Below are positions 1 to 12,132 of a stretch of DNA of 64,000 nt, piece by piece. The notes under the pieces were generated by a model that searched no databases, had not been told where the DNA came from, and saw nothing but the letters and a program-made list of their open reading frames with translations. Within the stretch, counting starts at the first letter, position 1. Each line of letters opens with the position of its first letter. The stretch is from NCBI GenBank assembly GCA_947561395.2, contig OX387187.1, positions 1,742,976-1,806,975 on the forward strand. Reading direction: 5' to 3'. The translations under genes were made by a program, and so were the position numbers. Origin of the DNA: Buxus sempervirens (Eukaryota > Streptophyta > Magnoliopsida > Buxales > Buxaceae).

Positions 1-1365
1 TCTGTCGACGAAATCCCTTCTGCAAGACAACCCTTTAGATCAAAACCACCCAATCTTACAGGATATAACATTGTGGATTCGTTCTACAATAGGTGGGTTA
101 ACTCCATAACACCAGAAGATGATGTCTTATGGGATTCTACCAACTTAGGCCATATTCTGCTCATCCCTACCATCCCCTTTAAATGGGAAATTATTGAGGC
201 TTTGATTGGACATTGGGAACCGCAATTAAATCTCTTTTGGTTTTGGGATAAAGAGATGACCCCTGCAGTTAAGGAGATTGAAACCATTCTTAGCTTGAGA
301 TTTTTAGAAAAAGTGGTGAACCCGCTGCTAAAGCCTAACTACAAGAAAGAAGCTTTTACTTTTCCGGGCATGGGGAAGAAGGACCTAAGGGAATCTGACT
401 CCCTACTGACCCTATTCAAGCCTTTTTTGACTGAAAAACTTCTAAGGAGTGAAAACACCCAAGCTCGGTTTAATGCCTTGACATTGATGGTGGTTAATCA
501 ACTACTTTTCCACGAGATGATGATGAGGTGGACTTGGCTCTTATCTCAGTTATATGCCAGGTTAGGGAACGGGAGAGATTGGCCCCTATGATCTTGGCAG
601 GGATGTATCAGGCATTAACTGACTGCTATTTTAGGAAGAAGAAACGCTTTCTTGCATGTGCTCCTATCTTGCAGGTAAGATATGATTCCCCCCTATATTT
701 TTTTCTTTTTTTTTCTTCTTTTTCTTCCTTCTTTTTTTTTCTTTTTCTTTTTACAACCTTCTTGTGAAGCTAAGATAAATTAAAATACTCCCTCTTTTTG
801 TAGCTTTGGTTGCTTGACCACCTGAATCAAATTGTGATGATTGATCGCCGCTTTTCCACAAGAATGAAAGTTCTTGTTCTGATGAGTAACCGGAGATGTC
901 CTAACATCCAAGGCGGCAAGCCGGGTTGGTTCACCTTCTTGGGAACTCTTCAGGATGACTAGGTGAGATGGCCTGACACTTATTAGACAAATCCCAAGAC
1001 AGTGATCAGCTTCAGAGACAGAAACTTCATGGTTCTAGTAGGCTTGAAATCTGCTGTTCTTTATCTTCCTTTGAGGGTCCTTCGGCAGCTTGGAGGAACT
1101 CAGGGGATCATAATCCCAAATGGATATGAGGACTTCTTGGGACCACTTACACCAGCCACCATGGGGCTATGTGCTCGGTTGATGAAGGAATGGTCCTATG
1201 TGCGCTTCATGAGGAGCCCAGTCTTTTCTAAGTCACATGTGAAGGACTACCTTTTCTGGATTAGAGAGCAGGTTCAGAGTCATGCCTCAGTACCAGAGGA
1301 TCCTCCTACTATTCCTGCACCCACTTATGAAGACATATTAGCTTCTGAGAGAGCATCCCACAAAC
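1..1365 (+). pseudogene. Element A antisense gene, DUF7745 family, first part
   Basis: Runs opposite to A's gag-pol, which is on the minus strand. The window opens inside its N-terminus. The protein resembles the plant DUF7745 family: a segment around MTPAVKEIETIL, then a stretch close to LERLAPMILAGMYQALTDCYF, and a later block with LKSAVLYLPLRVLRQLGG. A GT-AG intron fits 675-803; element B has the matching intron at the same protein position. The function of DUF7745 is unknown; the family is often found in plant retroelements. The gene is split by solo LTR G and resumes at 11802. It is a broken fossil with a few breaks. Identity as DUF7745 comes from memory of the family pattern, not from a search. 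Confidence 0.75.
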
Positions 1366-1639
1366 TGTAAAACCCCAACCCGGATTATATCTTAATTATT
1401 AAAATTAATTATCTAAAGTGTGATTATTAGAATAACTAAGTACTTGTGTTATGAAGATGAGGTAGATGTGGATTATTCTTGAGGATTTAAGGAAATCAAA
1501 TTGAACTTTATGAAGGTTATTAAGGTAAGCTTAGTTAGTATTATGTCTTAATTTCAATTGGATAAGGTATCTTTCAATTAGATATAGTGAATTGAAAATC
1601 AAATTCTAAAAAATTAGAGTTAAGTGTACCACAAAGTAT

Positions 1640-2982
1640 CTCCCAAGTATACTTAAAGTACCTTCCAAGTGTATCCAAATTTCCATCCAAATGTAACCAA
1701 GGTACCTCTCAAATGTACCCAAACCCAAAGTATCCCCTAAGAACACCCAAAGTAACTCTTAAGTATACCCAAGGTACCCTCCCAAATACCACTAAAGTAC
1801 CTCTTGTATTACTCAAGGTACCCCCATTGTATACCCAAAGTACATTCAAGTATTACACAAGGCACCACCCAAGTGTTACTTGAAGTACCCTCAATTATAC
1901 CTAAAGTATCGCACTTGTATCCCTAAGGTACCCCCTGTGTTTGCCTAAGGTACCCCTCTGATTTACCTAAGGTACCCCATGTGTTTGCCCAAGGTAACCC
2001 TTGTATTACCTAAAGGTACCCCTTTGTTTTACCTAAGGTACCCCACATGAATACCTAAAGTACCCCACTGTATTGTCTAAGGTACCCCATTTGAATACTT
2101 AAAGTACCCCCTAATTATACCTAACGTACCCCCTTATATTGCCTAACGTACCTTACTCATATTGACTAAGGTACCCCACATATATACCTAAAGTATCCTT
2201 AGTATTACCTAAGGTATCTCCTTGTATTGCTTAAGGTACGGCACTTGAATGCCTAAGGTACTCCACATGTATACCTAAAATACCCCCTAGTATTACCTAA
2301 GGTATCCCCCTTGTATTGCCTAAGGTACCCCACTTGAATGCTTAAGGTACCCCACATGTATACCTAAAGTACCCCCTAGTATTACCTAAGGTATCCCCCT
2401 TGTATTGCTTAATGTACCCCACTTGAAGGGCTAAGGTACCCCTTTTATATAGCCAAGGTACCCCCTTTGTTTAACTAAAGTACCCCCTATATAAGTAAGG
2501 TACCTCCATTGGTTTTCCTAACGTACACCCCCTTATATAGCTAAGGTACCCCCTTTTATATAACTAAAGTACCTCCAATATACCTAAGGTACACCCCTTA
2601 TATTATCTAGGGTATACACTCTCCTTGTATCACTTAAAGGTACCCCCTCATATAACTAATGTACACTCCTTCTATAGCTAAGTACCCCTCCTCAATATAA
2701 CTAAGGTACACCCCCCCTAAGCTCATCTAAAGTTTACCCCTAAGAATGACCAAGGTAAATCCCTTGAAGCATCAAGGTACCGCCTCAAATAACTAAAGTA
2801 CCCCCTCATATAACTAAAGTACCTATTGTGTTAACTAAGGTACACCCCCAAGCATCCCTAAAACGTACCCCTTGAAGTGGCTAAGGCAAACCCCCTTGAA
2901 ACACCAAGGTACCCCCACTTAATACCCAGGGTACCCCCCTCAAATAACACGAAGGTACCCCCTGGTATGCCTTAAGTACACC
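1640..2982. repeat. 22-bp GGTACC minisatellite inside G
   Basis: About 55-60 degenerate copies of a 20-23 bp unit of the form CCTAAGGTACCCC plus about nine variable bases. The palindromic core GGTACC is kept in most copies. A higher-order pattern of roughly four units (about 88-90 bp) is visible around 2230-2410, where a block is almost repeated. The array ends just before the insertion point of solo LTR H. No coding potential is seen. It is an internal expansion of the LTR, since the other large LTRs in the window lack it. Confidence 0.9.
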
Positions 2983-4337
2983 CTAGGTGTAACACCCCGG
3001 TTCCGGGTCCATTCCCAAACCCGAGGTGTTATGGTAATCAAACAAAGCAACTAAAGAAACTGGACAATTTAAAACTTTTTCTAACTTTATAATCAGAGTA
3101 AATGCGGAAACTAAAATTCAAATTCTCTTTATTAATCAATATCCATGATATACAATGTTTTCAATTCCATGAATAAACCTACAACTACCCATCTACGATT
3201 AGCCCAAGCTTTGACGTCCTTGCCAAGAGTACCTGAAAAATGGGGTGAAACCGCAGTGAGAATAAATGTCAACAAGTAGCAAGGTGCATGCTGTAAAACA
3301 GTCCATAATTTTGCAATACTAGTCATGAGGTGAAAGATAAAACCAAAACCACAATAATACGATAATACAATAATAACAAAACACCAATCCAAAACAAACA
3401 CTTGTGACCAATAGGACTCATGAACTGAAACCACTTAGTAAGAATATTCTTGCCCCCAAAGTTCGCCACATCACGACTTACATGATAGATGGAGCCCACA
3501 CCTATAGTCACTACCATCTCCTCTGTCAACCATCAACGCGGACCATCCACACATGGGTTGGCGAGTACAATCCAGTCCAAATAAAATCCCATCATAGGTA
3601 CCGCTTCCGCGGAGGCCATACCAATCCGATCAAAGATTAATGGACTCACAACAAACACATCTAATACCAGTGCAAGTGCAAGTCACAAGTGATCCTCAAG
3701 CACAGCCAAATCATAGCTCCAAAGTGCGAGTCACAAGTAACCTACCAACATGACCAATATAAAGCTCGTGAAAGTCGGTCTCATACTCATTAAAGCATGC
3801 AGATGGTAACCTGAAAATAAAACAACACCGTTTACCGATAGCAATCTCGACTTATGACCAGGCCGCACCTGCAGCGGTCTCGGATTGCTGCCTACGTCCC
3901 CCGCACATACTTACGACGGACCGCATACTGGGGAGTTCCGAACAAGAATAACTTACCAGCCAATTCCCTTTCACTTCCTAGCTAAGCTATGGATCCATAC
4001 TAAGCATTGCCCACTAGACACAACTCACAATCAAAACCTTGAATAACTCGATAACATATCAATGAAATTGTGAAACCCACACGACAGTGGAAAAACCAAA
4101 CCAGGGAATGGACATACTTCTCAATAACACCCACCAAAAAGACAGAACCATATCTGTATACCAAATCCACCCATGCGGTAAAAAATAAAACAGGCACCAT
4201 GCCTTGTCACACTGTAAGCACCTTATTTTTGCACCCTTGGAATTGCTGAAAATGAAAACCCTGGCAGAAATTCAAACCCCGAGGGGACAAAAGGTTGACT
4301 TTTTGATCAAAAGAAATTTGGCCACCTTGCTTTATAT

Positions 4338-4660
4338 CATTGGATAGAGAATCCCGACACAGTTCCAACGCAACTGAGTTTGCAGGAATCGGAGTCCGGA
4401 TGAGGGTTCTGCGGGCGGTCAAACTTGAGCGGAGCCAAAAGTTGACTTTCCGCTAAAATCCGATCCAGAGGCCTACCCCTAGGTCATTGGATAGAGAATC
4501 TCGACACGGTTCCAACGCAACTGAATTTGCAGGAATCGGAGTCCGGATGAAGGTTCTGCGGGCGGTCAAACTTGAGCAGAGCCAAAAGTTGACTTTCCGT
4601 TAAAATCCGATCCAGAGGCCTACCCCTAGGTCATGGGATAGAGGGCTCTGATACAATTCT
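4338..4660 (+). repeat. Tandem repeat of about 145 bp in LTR F
   Basis: Two and a half to three units, each starting near TCATTGGATAGAGAATC and holding the segment GGAATCGGAGTCCGGATGA. The same triplet of units is present in solo LTR D at about 39238-39560, so the duplication predates the split of the two copies. No coding function is proposed. Confidence 0.8.
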
Positions 4661-4988
4661 AACGCAACTGAGTTTACCCAGATCGGAGCCCGGATGAAGA
4701 AAATATGAGCTGACAAAATTCCCAAGCAGCAAAACCGGCAAACTGCTCACGTGGCAAAAAGGTGCACACGTGGCGAGTTGCGCAGGAAAATATCTAGGGG
4801 ATCAAATCCGTAAATATCCAAATATACGAAATATCCCAGGGACTAAATCTGTAAAAATTCGAGAATATCGGATTAAATTGAAATTGGCCAGGGACTAAAT
4901 CTGAATTTTTCAGATTTTCCGACCGGCGAGCGGCGGCATTAAATGATTTCTCATCATTTTGCCACTCGCGCGGACGTGGCAAGCGAGT

Positions 4989-5060
4989 ATCCGCTCAGCG
5001 CAAGCTGAGTGGATCCCCTTTTTTTAAGGTCGGCGGATACCCCTGTATTCGTCTATAAAA
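4989..5060 (+). promoter_or_regulatory. Hairpin and TATA box of LTR F
   Basis: An inverted repeat at 4989-5014 has arms ATCCGCTCAGC and GCTGAGTGGAT around a four-base loop, with one mismatch. TATAAAA follows at 5054-5060. The related LTR D has a longer and nearly perfect inverted repeat in the same place. Promoter function is inferred from position and the TATA motif only. Confidence 0.6.
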
Positions 5061-5714
5061 GCCGAGGCAGCATTCAGTCATAGGGGGTTTGGATTTTAGG
5101 GTTCAAAAAATTTTTGGTTGGAGGTTTTCGAGCTTGTTTCTTTCTAGGTTGGCACGACTCTGCCGGATTTCATTTCCCTCTTCCCCACTCTACCTGGTTC
5201 GAGACCCCGCCCCTTCTCTTCCTCTTCTTCCTCATCAAACCCGAAGAAGAGCTTACTGCGGGCGTGGAGAGGTGCTGCTCCGACAGTTGCTCGAGCTCCA
5301 AGGTCCAGCACACCCTGCAAAAGAGTGAAACCCAGGTGATGTTCCCAGTGACCTCTTGTCCAAAATAAATAAGTCTGCGATATTTTGTTTCTAGCATTTT
5401 GTTCTTCACTTCATTGCTTGTTTGATTCAAAGAGGGAGCATGTTCCCCATGATTTCTCCATCCCTTGTATCCTGATAAATCCCCCCCGCCCCTTTCCCTT
5501 CTTCATTTATCCATGTTCTGTTAGGGTTTTGCTTTCGGTTTTGTAGGGTTGCAGAGAGATTTGAGTGATGAGTGGTGAGGATATGTTAGGTTAGATTAAT
5601 TTTGAGCTGTGTTCGAGGGTCTCTCAGGAGTCTGGGGAACACTTGGGAGGGCTTACAGAGTTTAAAAAACGATCAGAAATGGAGTTCGGGCAAAAAACCC
5701 AGAATATCGGGTTT

Positions 5715-5998
5715 CGAAGGGGTATGCGCTGAGCTCTGCGAGCTCAGCACACCCAAAATTAAGTGGGCTGATCGTTTTTCTGGGCATCCACCGAGCTTGC
5801 GCCCACTTCCCTTTTTGGATGCGCTCAGCTCGCGCTCACTTAATTTTTGGATGCGCTCAGCTCGCGCTTACTTAAATTTGGATGCGCTCAACTCGCGCTC
5901 AGCTCGCACTCACTTAAATTTGGATGCGCTCAGCTCATGCTCACTTAAATTTGGATACGCTCAGCTCGCGCTCACTTGATTTTTGGGTGCGCCCACTT
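5715..5998 (+). repeat. GCGCTC-rich inverted and direct repeats in LTR F
   Basis: First a hairpin with arms GCTGAGCTC / GAGCTCAGC near 5724-5745. Then about five units of roughly 31 bp like GGATGCGCTCAGCTCGCGCTC followed by an AT-rich spacer. LTR D keeps the first hairpin (about 40704-40740) but has no expanded array. Related GCGCTCACTT motifs occur in LTR I at 61070-61310. Confidence 0.8.
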
Positions 5999-5999
5999 C

Positions 6000-6395
6000 A
6001 CCTTTACCTTAAAAAATCCCAAAAATGCCCTTTACCTTAAAAAATCCCGAAAATGCCCTTTACCTTAAAAAAATCCAGAAAATGCCCTTTATCTTAAAAA
6101 ATCCCGAAAATACCCTTTACCTTAAAAAAATCCCGAAAATGCCCTTGACCTTAAAAAATCCCGAAAATGCCCTTTACCTCAAAAAAATCCCGAAAATGCC
6201 CTTTACCTTAAAAAAATCCCGAAAATGCCCTTTACCTTAAAAAAATCCCGAAAATGCCTTTTACCTTAAAAAAATCCCGAAATGCCCTTTACCTTAAAAA
6301 ATCTCGAAAATGCCCTTTACCTTAAAAAATCCCGAAAATGCCCTTTACCTTGAAAAATCCCGAAAATGCCCTTTACCTTGAAAAATCCCAAAAAA
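6000..6395 (+). repeat. 28-29 bp tandem repeat in LTR F
   Basis: About 14 copies of a unit like CCCTTTACCTTAAAAAATC followed by CCGAAAATG. The unit length allows an open frame of about 70 codons, but this is a repeat artefact, not a gene. LTR D has only a single related unit near 40920, so the expansion is private to F or its close relatives. Confidence 0.9.
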
Positions 6396-8157
6396 TCCCT
6401 CCCCTTTGACCCAGTATAATGAGCCAGTCTCTCCTTGATAAATATCAATTTCGATCTCTTTCTGTGATGTATATTCTGTAACTTTTGCTAGACATGGGTG
6501 GCATTCCTAAATCAAGCCAAATGAGCCAAAAGGGTTTTCGGGTCACCCGGAAACCCAATATGGGACTTGGACCTCCGGTCCAACTTGATTTCCAGTGGGC
6601 CTTCCAACGGGGCCTACCCGGCCCAATAAACATAATGAAAGGTATGCATGCAACTTAATCAAGATAAGTAAAATTAACTGATCAAACCGGGTGGGCCAAA
6701 CCTAAGGCGGTCCACCCGAACCAGATTAGTGAATTGATGCATGAAATGCGTGGTTTGGCCGAGACCAAGGGCAAGGGCCTACCGGGCCCGCCAAAGCCCA
6801 CCAACCGAACCAAGGAAGGGTGCAAACCCTAACTTCTGGTAACTTGGGCTTACAAGCCCAGATTTGGACTATGGGCCCCAAGCCCAGTGTCCAACTCACT
6901 TTGACAGATTAAAAAGATAAATCCAATAAAATTACTCGGACACCAGGTGGGCCCACCTAAGGGGCCCACAAACCAATCCGGCCCACCTTTGCATGGAAAA
7001 CACTTAAACTTCAAATCTGAACCTAAAGTAAAATCAATTGAACTAACCAAAGCCCAAAGGGCCTCTCAGGCTAGACTGAGGCCCACAAGGGTACATGGGC
7101 TTGGCTAAGCCCACCAAAGACACCATGGGCCTTCCAACGGGGCCCACCCAACCAGACTTAGATCACTTAATTAATCAAGATAAAAGCAATTAAAGGGACC
7201 CACACCACTCAGGTGGTCCCGCCAGACTTAATCAAACTGCATATTGGATTAGGAATCGGGTGAGACCAAAATAAGCTGACTCAAACCAGGATAAACCTAA
7301 GGGACCCGTCACCCGACGGGGTGGACCGGGGTGTCTATGGACTTCCCCGGACCACAACCGAGACCGTACTTAGAATCTCAAAGCCGCAGACCAAAAGCCC
7401 TAATAGACAAGGCTAGGCACCCAGGTGTCCGCCTGTACCCCATCAGGCAGTGGCGACTCCGAACTTTCCCGTGCCGCGTTTCCGACGCGCGCACATACAC
7501 CAGTGACCCAAAACCATTACTAGATGTACCAAGTCCTATGTCCAAACACCAGGTTTCAACAGCAAAATAATCCAAAGACCACGATGTTAAACCAAAATAT
7601 ATTCAAAATAACCATTGAACAGTTCTTAAACAGAGTTCCATGTCATTCAATAAGATAATTACGAGAGTATACACAATTCTAAATAAAAGGTTTAGATTTG
7701 AGTCGTGTTAGTGTGAGCATACTTAGTTTATTGTTCTAATTCAGTATTCAGGTTATTCTTTGTTTCTTACAAAGTTTACTCCTAATCCTACACTTTGGTT
7801 CATCCTAAAATCTTTACTTTTAAATCCAACTAATACCCTAAATCTCCAAAACCTTTAGGTTTTGTTATTGATTCTTTCCATAAGTTAATTTAAGTCTATT
7901 ATAATTTGTTAAACTAGGCTTCATACCTAGAATCCTAATGAAAGTGGTTTGAGGGCATATGGTTTACCCTAACTAGTCTTCATTGATTCCTAATACATTT
8001 ATTGTCCCAAATAATTATTCTTTTATCCGAATTTAATTCCGTTACTTCCTACATCTCAAATTACCCTATTTACAGGTGTTGCAACATTAAGATTCCAAGA
8101 AAAATCATTAGAAATTGAATCTGGGCACGAATCCCAAGTTTAGAAATTTCTGATAGT

Positions 8158-8254
8158 CAGTCGCTCGGGCGACTGCTCTAGCGGTTGGGTTTCTGGTTCT
8201 GTTATTTTTCAAAGGCCTATCGCCTGAGGAAACACTCGAGCGATGTATCGAGTG
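8158..8254 (-). repeat. GC-rich dyad cluster in LTR H
   Basis: Perfect short inverted repeats: CAGTCGC / GCGACTG with a 4-base loop (8158-8175), and CACTCGA / TCGAGTG with an 8-base loop (8233-8254). Between them lie further CG-containing half-motifs. The surrounding sequence is AT-rich, so the cluster stands out. Confidence 0.6.
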
Positions 8255-10076
8255 CTCCGACTAATAACACCAGATTTCTTAGTTGCGGAAATTTTCTAAC
8301 TTTCTAAGTCAATTATTAATTTATTTTAATTCTAAACATCTATTTTCCATCCTAAATTAGTTATGAGACAGCCCTAAACTAATCCCATCATCTTTCTACA
8401 TATCCTTAGTTTCTTTCTAAGTTAAAATCGCCTTGATCAACCTTTTCTTGATTTTCAAAAGAAAGATAAATCACCAAACAATTTTTTATAAACAAATAAG
8501 CTTTTCCCATGAAATCCAACTTAAAAAACAATACGATCAAACATCAAAATCATGAGAAAACATGCAGTTCTTCCAGTTTCAAGTGTTTGCTAATTGCCTT
8601 ATGATGAACCTAGAATTTTTAGCAACTTCGCTTGTGCCCGATTTTGGAGCTTTACCGCACCCCTTTAGACTACTCCAATTAAAATCTCCACCGTTCAGTT
8701 GGAATTCTCTCATGAGTAGAACAAAACCCTAAAATATCAACCCATTCCAACGGTTGGATGTTCCTTGCTCGCCGTTCGAAGTTGGCTAGTCGGCCATCTC
8801 TGCAACTTCTCTTCTTTCTAATTCCCTCTTTCTTCTCTCTTCTCTCCTTCTATTTTTGGCTCCTAACACTTATGCACGAATTTCCCTCTTCTTCTAACTT
8901 GTTTTCAAAACCTAAAACACTCTTTAAACCTCTCTTTTATGGGCTCCCTACTAGTCCAACTCTAATTAGGTTTAGCTTATTATGATATACTTAGTGTATT
9001 CCCTCTTCTACCCTTATCCTTAATTTAACTCCTTTAACTCTCTTTTAAAGGATCTCCTAATTAATTTTCGTGCTTAATCTTATTCCTAATTTTAAATTGA
9101 TCTTAAAATTTTATTATTCACTTAAATTACCTATATTTTGGACCCTAAATAGTATAATTACCATTAGGCCCTTGTTCTACCCCTTTAAGCCTTCATTTCA
9201 TTATTTTACATCCTACTAAGCTAAGATTTTGTCTAGTTGAATTTGTTAACTAAATATCTAATTATCTTATTTTCTTTCATGAATTTAACAAATTAAAATG
9301 ACCAAATTACCCTTCCTCTTTAAATTCCTATTTTAACCTTTATATCTCTCTTTAATTCTCCTACCATTTTTTTCTTTAATATTTCCTCCATAATTTATCA
9401 TTTAATTATTTATTTTATTCTTAAGAAAATCTAGGGTTTTACACTAGGGTTTTAATTTAATAAAAGCTTTGTTTAGGGGCAGATTTGAAAGACCAAAAAC
9501 TTGGGCTTATAAAATGATACCCCAATTTCTATTCTAAGTGTTTTTGAGAACATTTTCTCTTGTCTTGGTCGTATAGAACAAGAGGGAAAGTGTGGGAGCT
9601 TGCTTGAAAGCTTCAAGATGAAGAAGAAGAAGGAGAGAAGAGCCTGAAGAGAAGTTTGCTTCTCCATTAACAAGTAAATAGCAAACCCTTCAAACAAAAT
9701 GTATTACAAAATCCATATTCTCTTTCTAGGTTTTAGTTTACTTGATGAAATGATCTTGCATGATGGTTTTTACTTCAAAAATTCGTAGGGTTTTGGTTGT
9801 ATGATAATCTTGTTTAGTTTTCTATTGATTTGCTATGGATTTCCACTCACATTGATCATATTTCGGATTAGGGTTTGAGTTTGGTATTTTGAATGATGAT
9901 TTATGGGTTGGATTTGTGTTCATGTGGATTTGGGATGAATATTTGTTTTGGAAAGTTTTTTAAAGCATTTTGGGATGTTTTATGATCATCATATTTGATG
10001 TTGGAAGTATTGGAAATGATTTACATGAGTTTTGTGTTGAAAATAGTCAAAAATAGTTGAAAACCCGACCTGGCGA

Positions 10077-10290
10077 TTAATCCTGAGCTAAAACCCCTAA
10101 AAATCAGTCCCTGTTATTCTAATCACGGCTCAGGATTAACCTGGACGATTAATCTAAAACCTTAGTGCGCAAACGTCCAAAAGGGACGCGCGCACGTTGC
10201 CTTGCCTATTATCTTAATGCCCGAACGTTTCCCTGTGTATTAGAATAACACATCCAACCTCAACGTCCGCGCGTTGAGCCTATTTTTTTC
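10077..10290 (+). repeat. Dyad cluster in LTR G
   Basis: A 12-bp inverted repeat (TTAATCCTGAGC at 10077-10088 and GCTCAGGATTAA at 10128-10139) is followed by ACGTCC / GGGACG and CAACG / CGTTG type half-motifs rich in CG. It lies about 570 bp downstream of G's TATA-like motif. No family of known sites was recognised. Confidence 0.55.
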
Positions 10291-10904
10291 TTAGAATTCT
10301 TCACCTTTTTCTCCCCAACCCTTTTCCAAACAACCTAAGCCTCTTACACAGTACCCTTATTACATGAAAGACATTAAAGTAAATGTCCTGTGTATTTTTT
10401 GCTCCATTTACTTAATTAAATGTCCTGTGTATTTTTTGCTCCATTTACTTAAGTCTTTACATGTAAATAAGGTTTTACCCCCCATTTGGAACCAATAAAA
10501 ATACTCTCAAGGCCCAATTCCCAACCAATAAAAAGTCAACTTTCCAGTTCATGCCTAAATTTCCAATTTTTCCGATTTTCATAAAAGGTCACTTTTTGAG
10601 TTTGACACCCAAACGAGTGATTTAGAAGCCCAGAAAATTCTAGAAGATTTGTTTACCCTCCACTAGACTACAACCAGAATTGGAGCCCGAAACTCCTTGT
10701 AGGTTTGTCTAGAAAAATTATACACTGAAAAGTCAACGTTTTTAACCAAACTTAGAATATTTTTTAGGTCCAAAACTTTTCGTCTCGGAATCCATTGATT
10801 TTTGGTAGGTTGACCTTATTAGGAATCCTAAGACTATCCCATCATCCAAAATGTATTTTGAGGATTTTATGGTATTCGTTTTGATTGATTTGGGATTTCA
10901 TAAA

Positions 10905-11128
10905 TCGGGGCAGTGTAGAAGTACTCCACTTGGCCTTGATTTGTCGGGAAACGTAGAAGTACTCCCCTTGGCCTTGATTCATCAGGTAGTGTAGAAATAC
11001 TCCACTTGGCCTCGATTCATCGGACAGCGTAGAAGTACTCCACTTGGCCTTGATTCATCGGCAGTGTATAAGTACTCCGCTTGGCCTTGATTCGTCGGCA
11101 GTGTAGAAGTACTCCACTTGGCTTTACT
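10905..11128 (+). repeat. 38-bp tandem repeat in LTR G
   Basis: Six units of the form TCGGCAGTGTAGAAGTACTCC followed by a segment like ACTTGGCCTTGATTCA. Units differ by a few substitutions and by one to two bases in length. No open frame of interest is present. Confidence 0.85.
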
Positions 11129-11801
11129 CTTGGATAGTGGTCATTAATCTGATTAGGATATTTGCCTTGGAATTGTTGATTTTATTTCATGAATTATACG
11201 ATTGAGATTTTGAATTTGAATTACACTTTACATCTGATTGGCTTGTTTTGATTTACACTTGGTAATACATATTTGTGAATATTATCATGATGTTACAAAA
11301 TTGCATAAACTGTTTCTCTGCATGCATGTTTGCTTCTTACTGGGACTTTATGTCTCACGCGTGCTTTGTTTTACCGGATTTGTTTTTAGATCCACTTGGT
11401 GAGTCACATACCGGGGCAAATATAGAGGGTGAGCTTCAGTACAGGCCAGAGGACTACTACCACCTATAGTAGGGTTCTCTTTATGATGTAGTATTTTGTT
11501 TTGGAAAATTGTACATGCGATGTAAATATTATTTTTGGGAGTTATAAACTTGTGAGCAATTAATTGCCTTAGTTGTATTTTGTTCACACAGATATCATGT
11601 GTTTTGGAGATTATAATACATGTGATGATTTTGTTGGATGGAAATTTTATTCCATGCTTCTTTAGCTTATGCACTCTGATGATTACGATGTAATTGCCCG
11701 TGTTAATTGTGTCAATCAGCCTCTATTAGGCCCAAAAGTAGGTCTCGGATACGGGTTGGTGCCGTGATAGGGTAAACCCGGATCTGGGGAGCTACACAAA
11801 T

Positions 11802-12132
11802 GGCTTCAACAAATTTGGGTACGAGAGGCCCAAGAACTCAAGATATGAGGCCTTGATTTGGAGAGGCAGATTGAAGAACAGGCTTCTCGCCATTTTGCTT
11901 TGGAAAAGAAGCTTGAGGAGCAGAGGTTGGCCCGCCGCTTTGAAGTCTGAGTGATACGGCAGAAATACCAGGATGCCTTAGCTAGCCTTAGAGGTATGAG
12001 GATCAAGCAGGCACTTTTAGATGAGGTCATCTCTTTTTTAGTGATCCGGATGCAGAGGGAGCTTCTGAGATTATTGCAGATCAGGCAGCTCGGATTCGGG
12101 AGCTTGATGAGCTGCTAGGGGATAGGGATTAG
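11802..12132 (+). pseudogene. Element A antisense DUF7745 gene, last part
   Basis: Continuation of the gene at 1-1365 after the G insertion. It encodes a charged, probably coiled-coil tail rich in Glu, Gln, Arg and Leu. Element B has the same tail at 48598-48900 (minus). The gene ends at 12132. It is a fossil, broken, and read on the strand opposite to A's gag-pol. Confidence 0.7.

Larger units (their letters stand above)
4213..7495 (+). mobile_element. F: solo LTR (3283 bp) inserted in H
   Basis: Begins TGTAAGCACC and ends GCGCGCACA, between CACAC (4208-4212) and TACAC (7496-7500), a 5-bp target duplication with one C/T difference. It is the same family as D (39116-42014) and E (right edge), sharing the start, the GGGCCC-rich central stretch and the 3' end with GTGGCGACTCC. 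E shows that this type of end is followed by a tRNA-Arg primer site, so these are true LTRs. A TATA box fits TATAAAA at 5054-5060. F is the deepest of a four-level nest: F in H in G in A. Confidence 0.87.
2988..9443 (-). mobile_element. H: solo LTR (3168 bp without guest) inserted in G
   Basis: On the minus strand it reads TGTAAAACCCTAG at 9443 and ends CCGGGGTGTTACA at 2988. Both sides carry CTAGG (2983-2987 and 9444-9448), a perfect 5-bp target duplication. It is the inverted relative of solo LTR I (59466-62577). Shared blocks include 2988-3300 against 62290-62577, and the block near 8700-8760 against 60395-60480. Solo LTR F is nested inside it. No gag, pol or primer site is visible, so it is called a solo LTR. 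Confidence 0.85.
1366..11796 (+). mobile_element. G: large solo LTR (3970 bp without guests) inserted in A
   Basis: Starts TGTAAAACCCC and ends GGGGAGCTACA. It is flanked by CAAAC (1361-1365) and CAAAT (11797-11801), a 5-bp target duplication with one C/T difference. The same site is uninterrupted in element B's copy of the gene (near 48935), which proves the insertion. Removing solo LTR H leaves 1366-2987 plus 9449-11796. No primer site, gag or pol is seen inside, so a solo LTR is the best reading; a large non-coding LTR derivative is possible. A TATA-like TATAAAA lies at 9508-9514. It holds a 22-bp minisatellite, a cluster of GC-rich inverted repeats and a 38-bp tandem repeat. Confidence 0.8.

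Noticed and set aside
5089-5430. Short open frames after the TATA box of LTR F
   Set aside because: They differ between F and D and match no family; this is transcribed LTR leader sequence.
6025-6240. Repetitive small protein frame
   Set aside because: Product of the 28-29 bp repeat in LTR F; no start context and no relative in LTR D.
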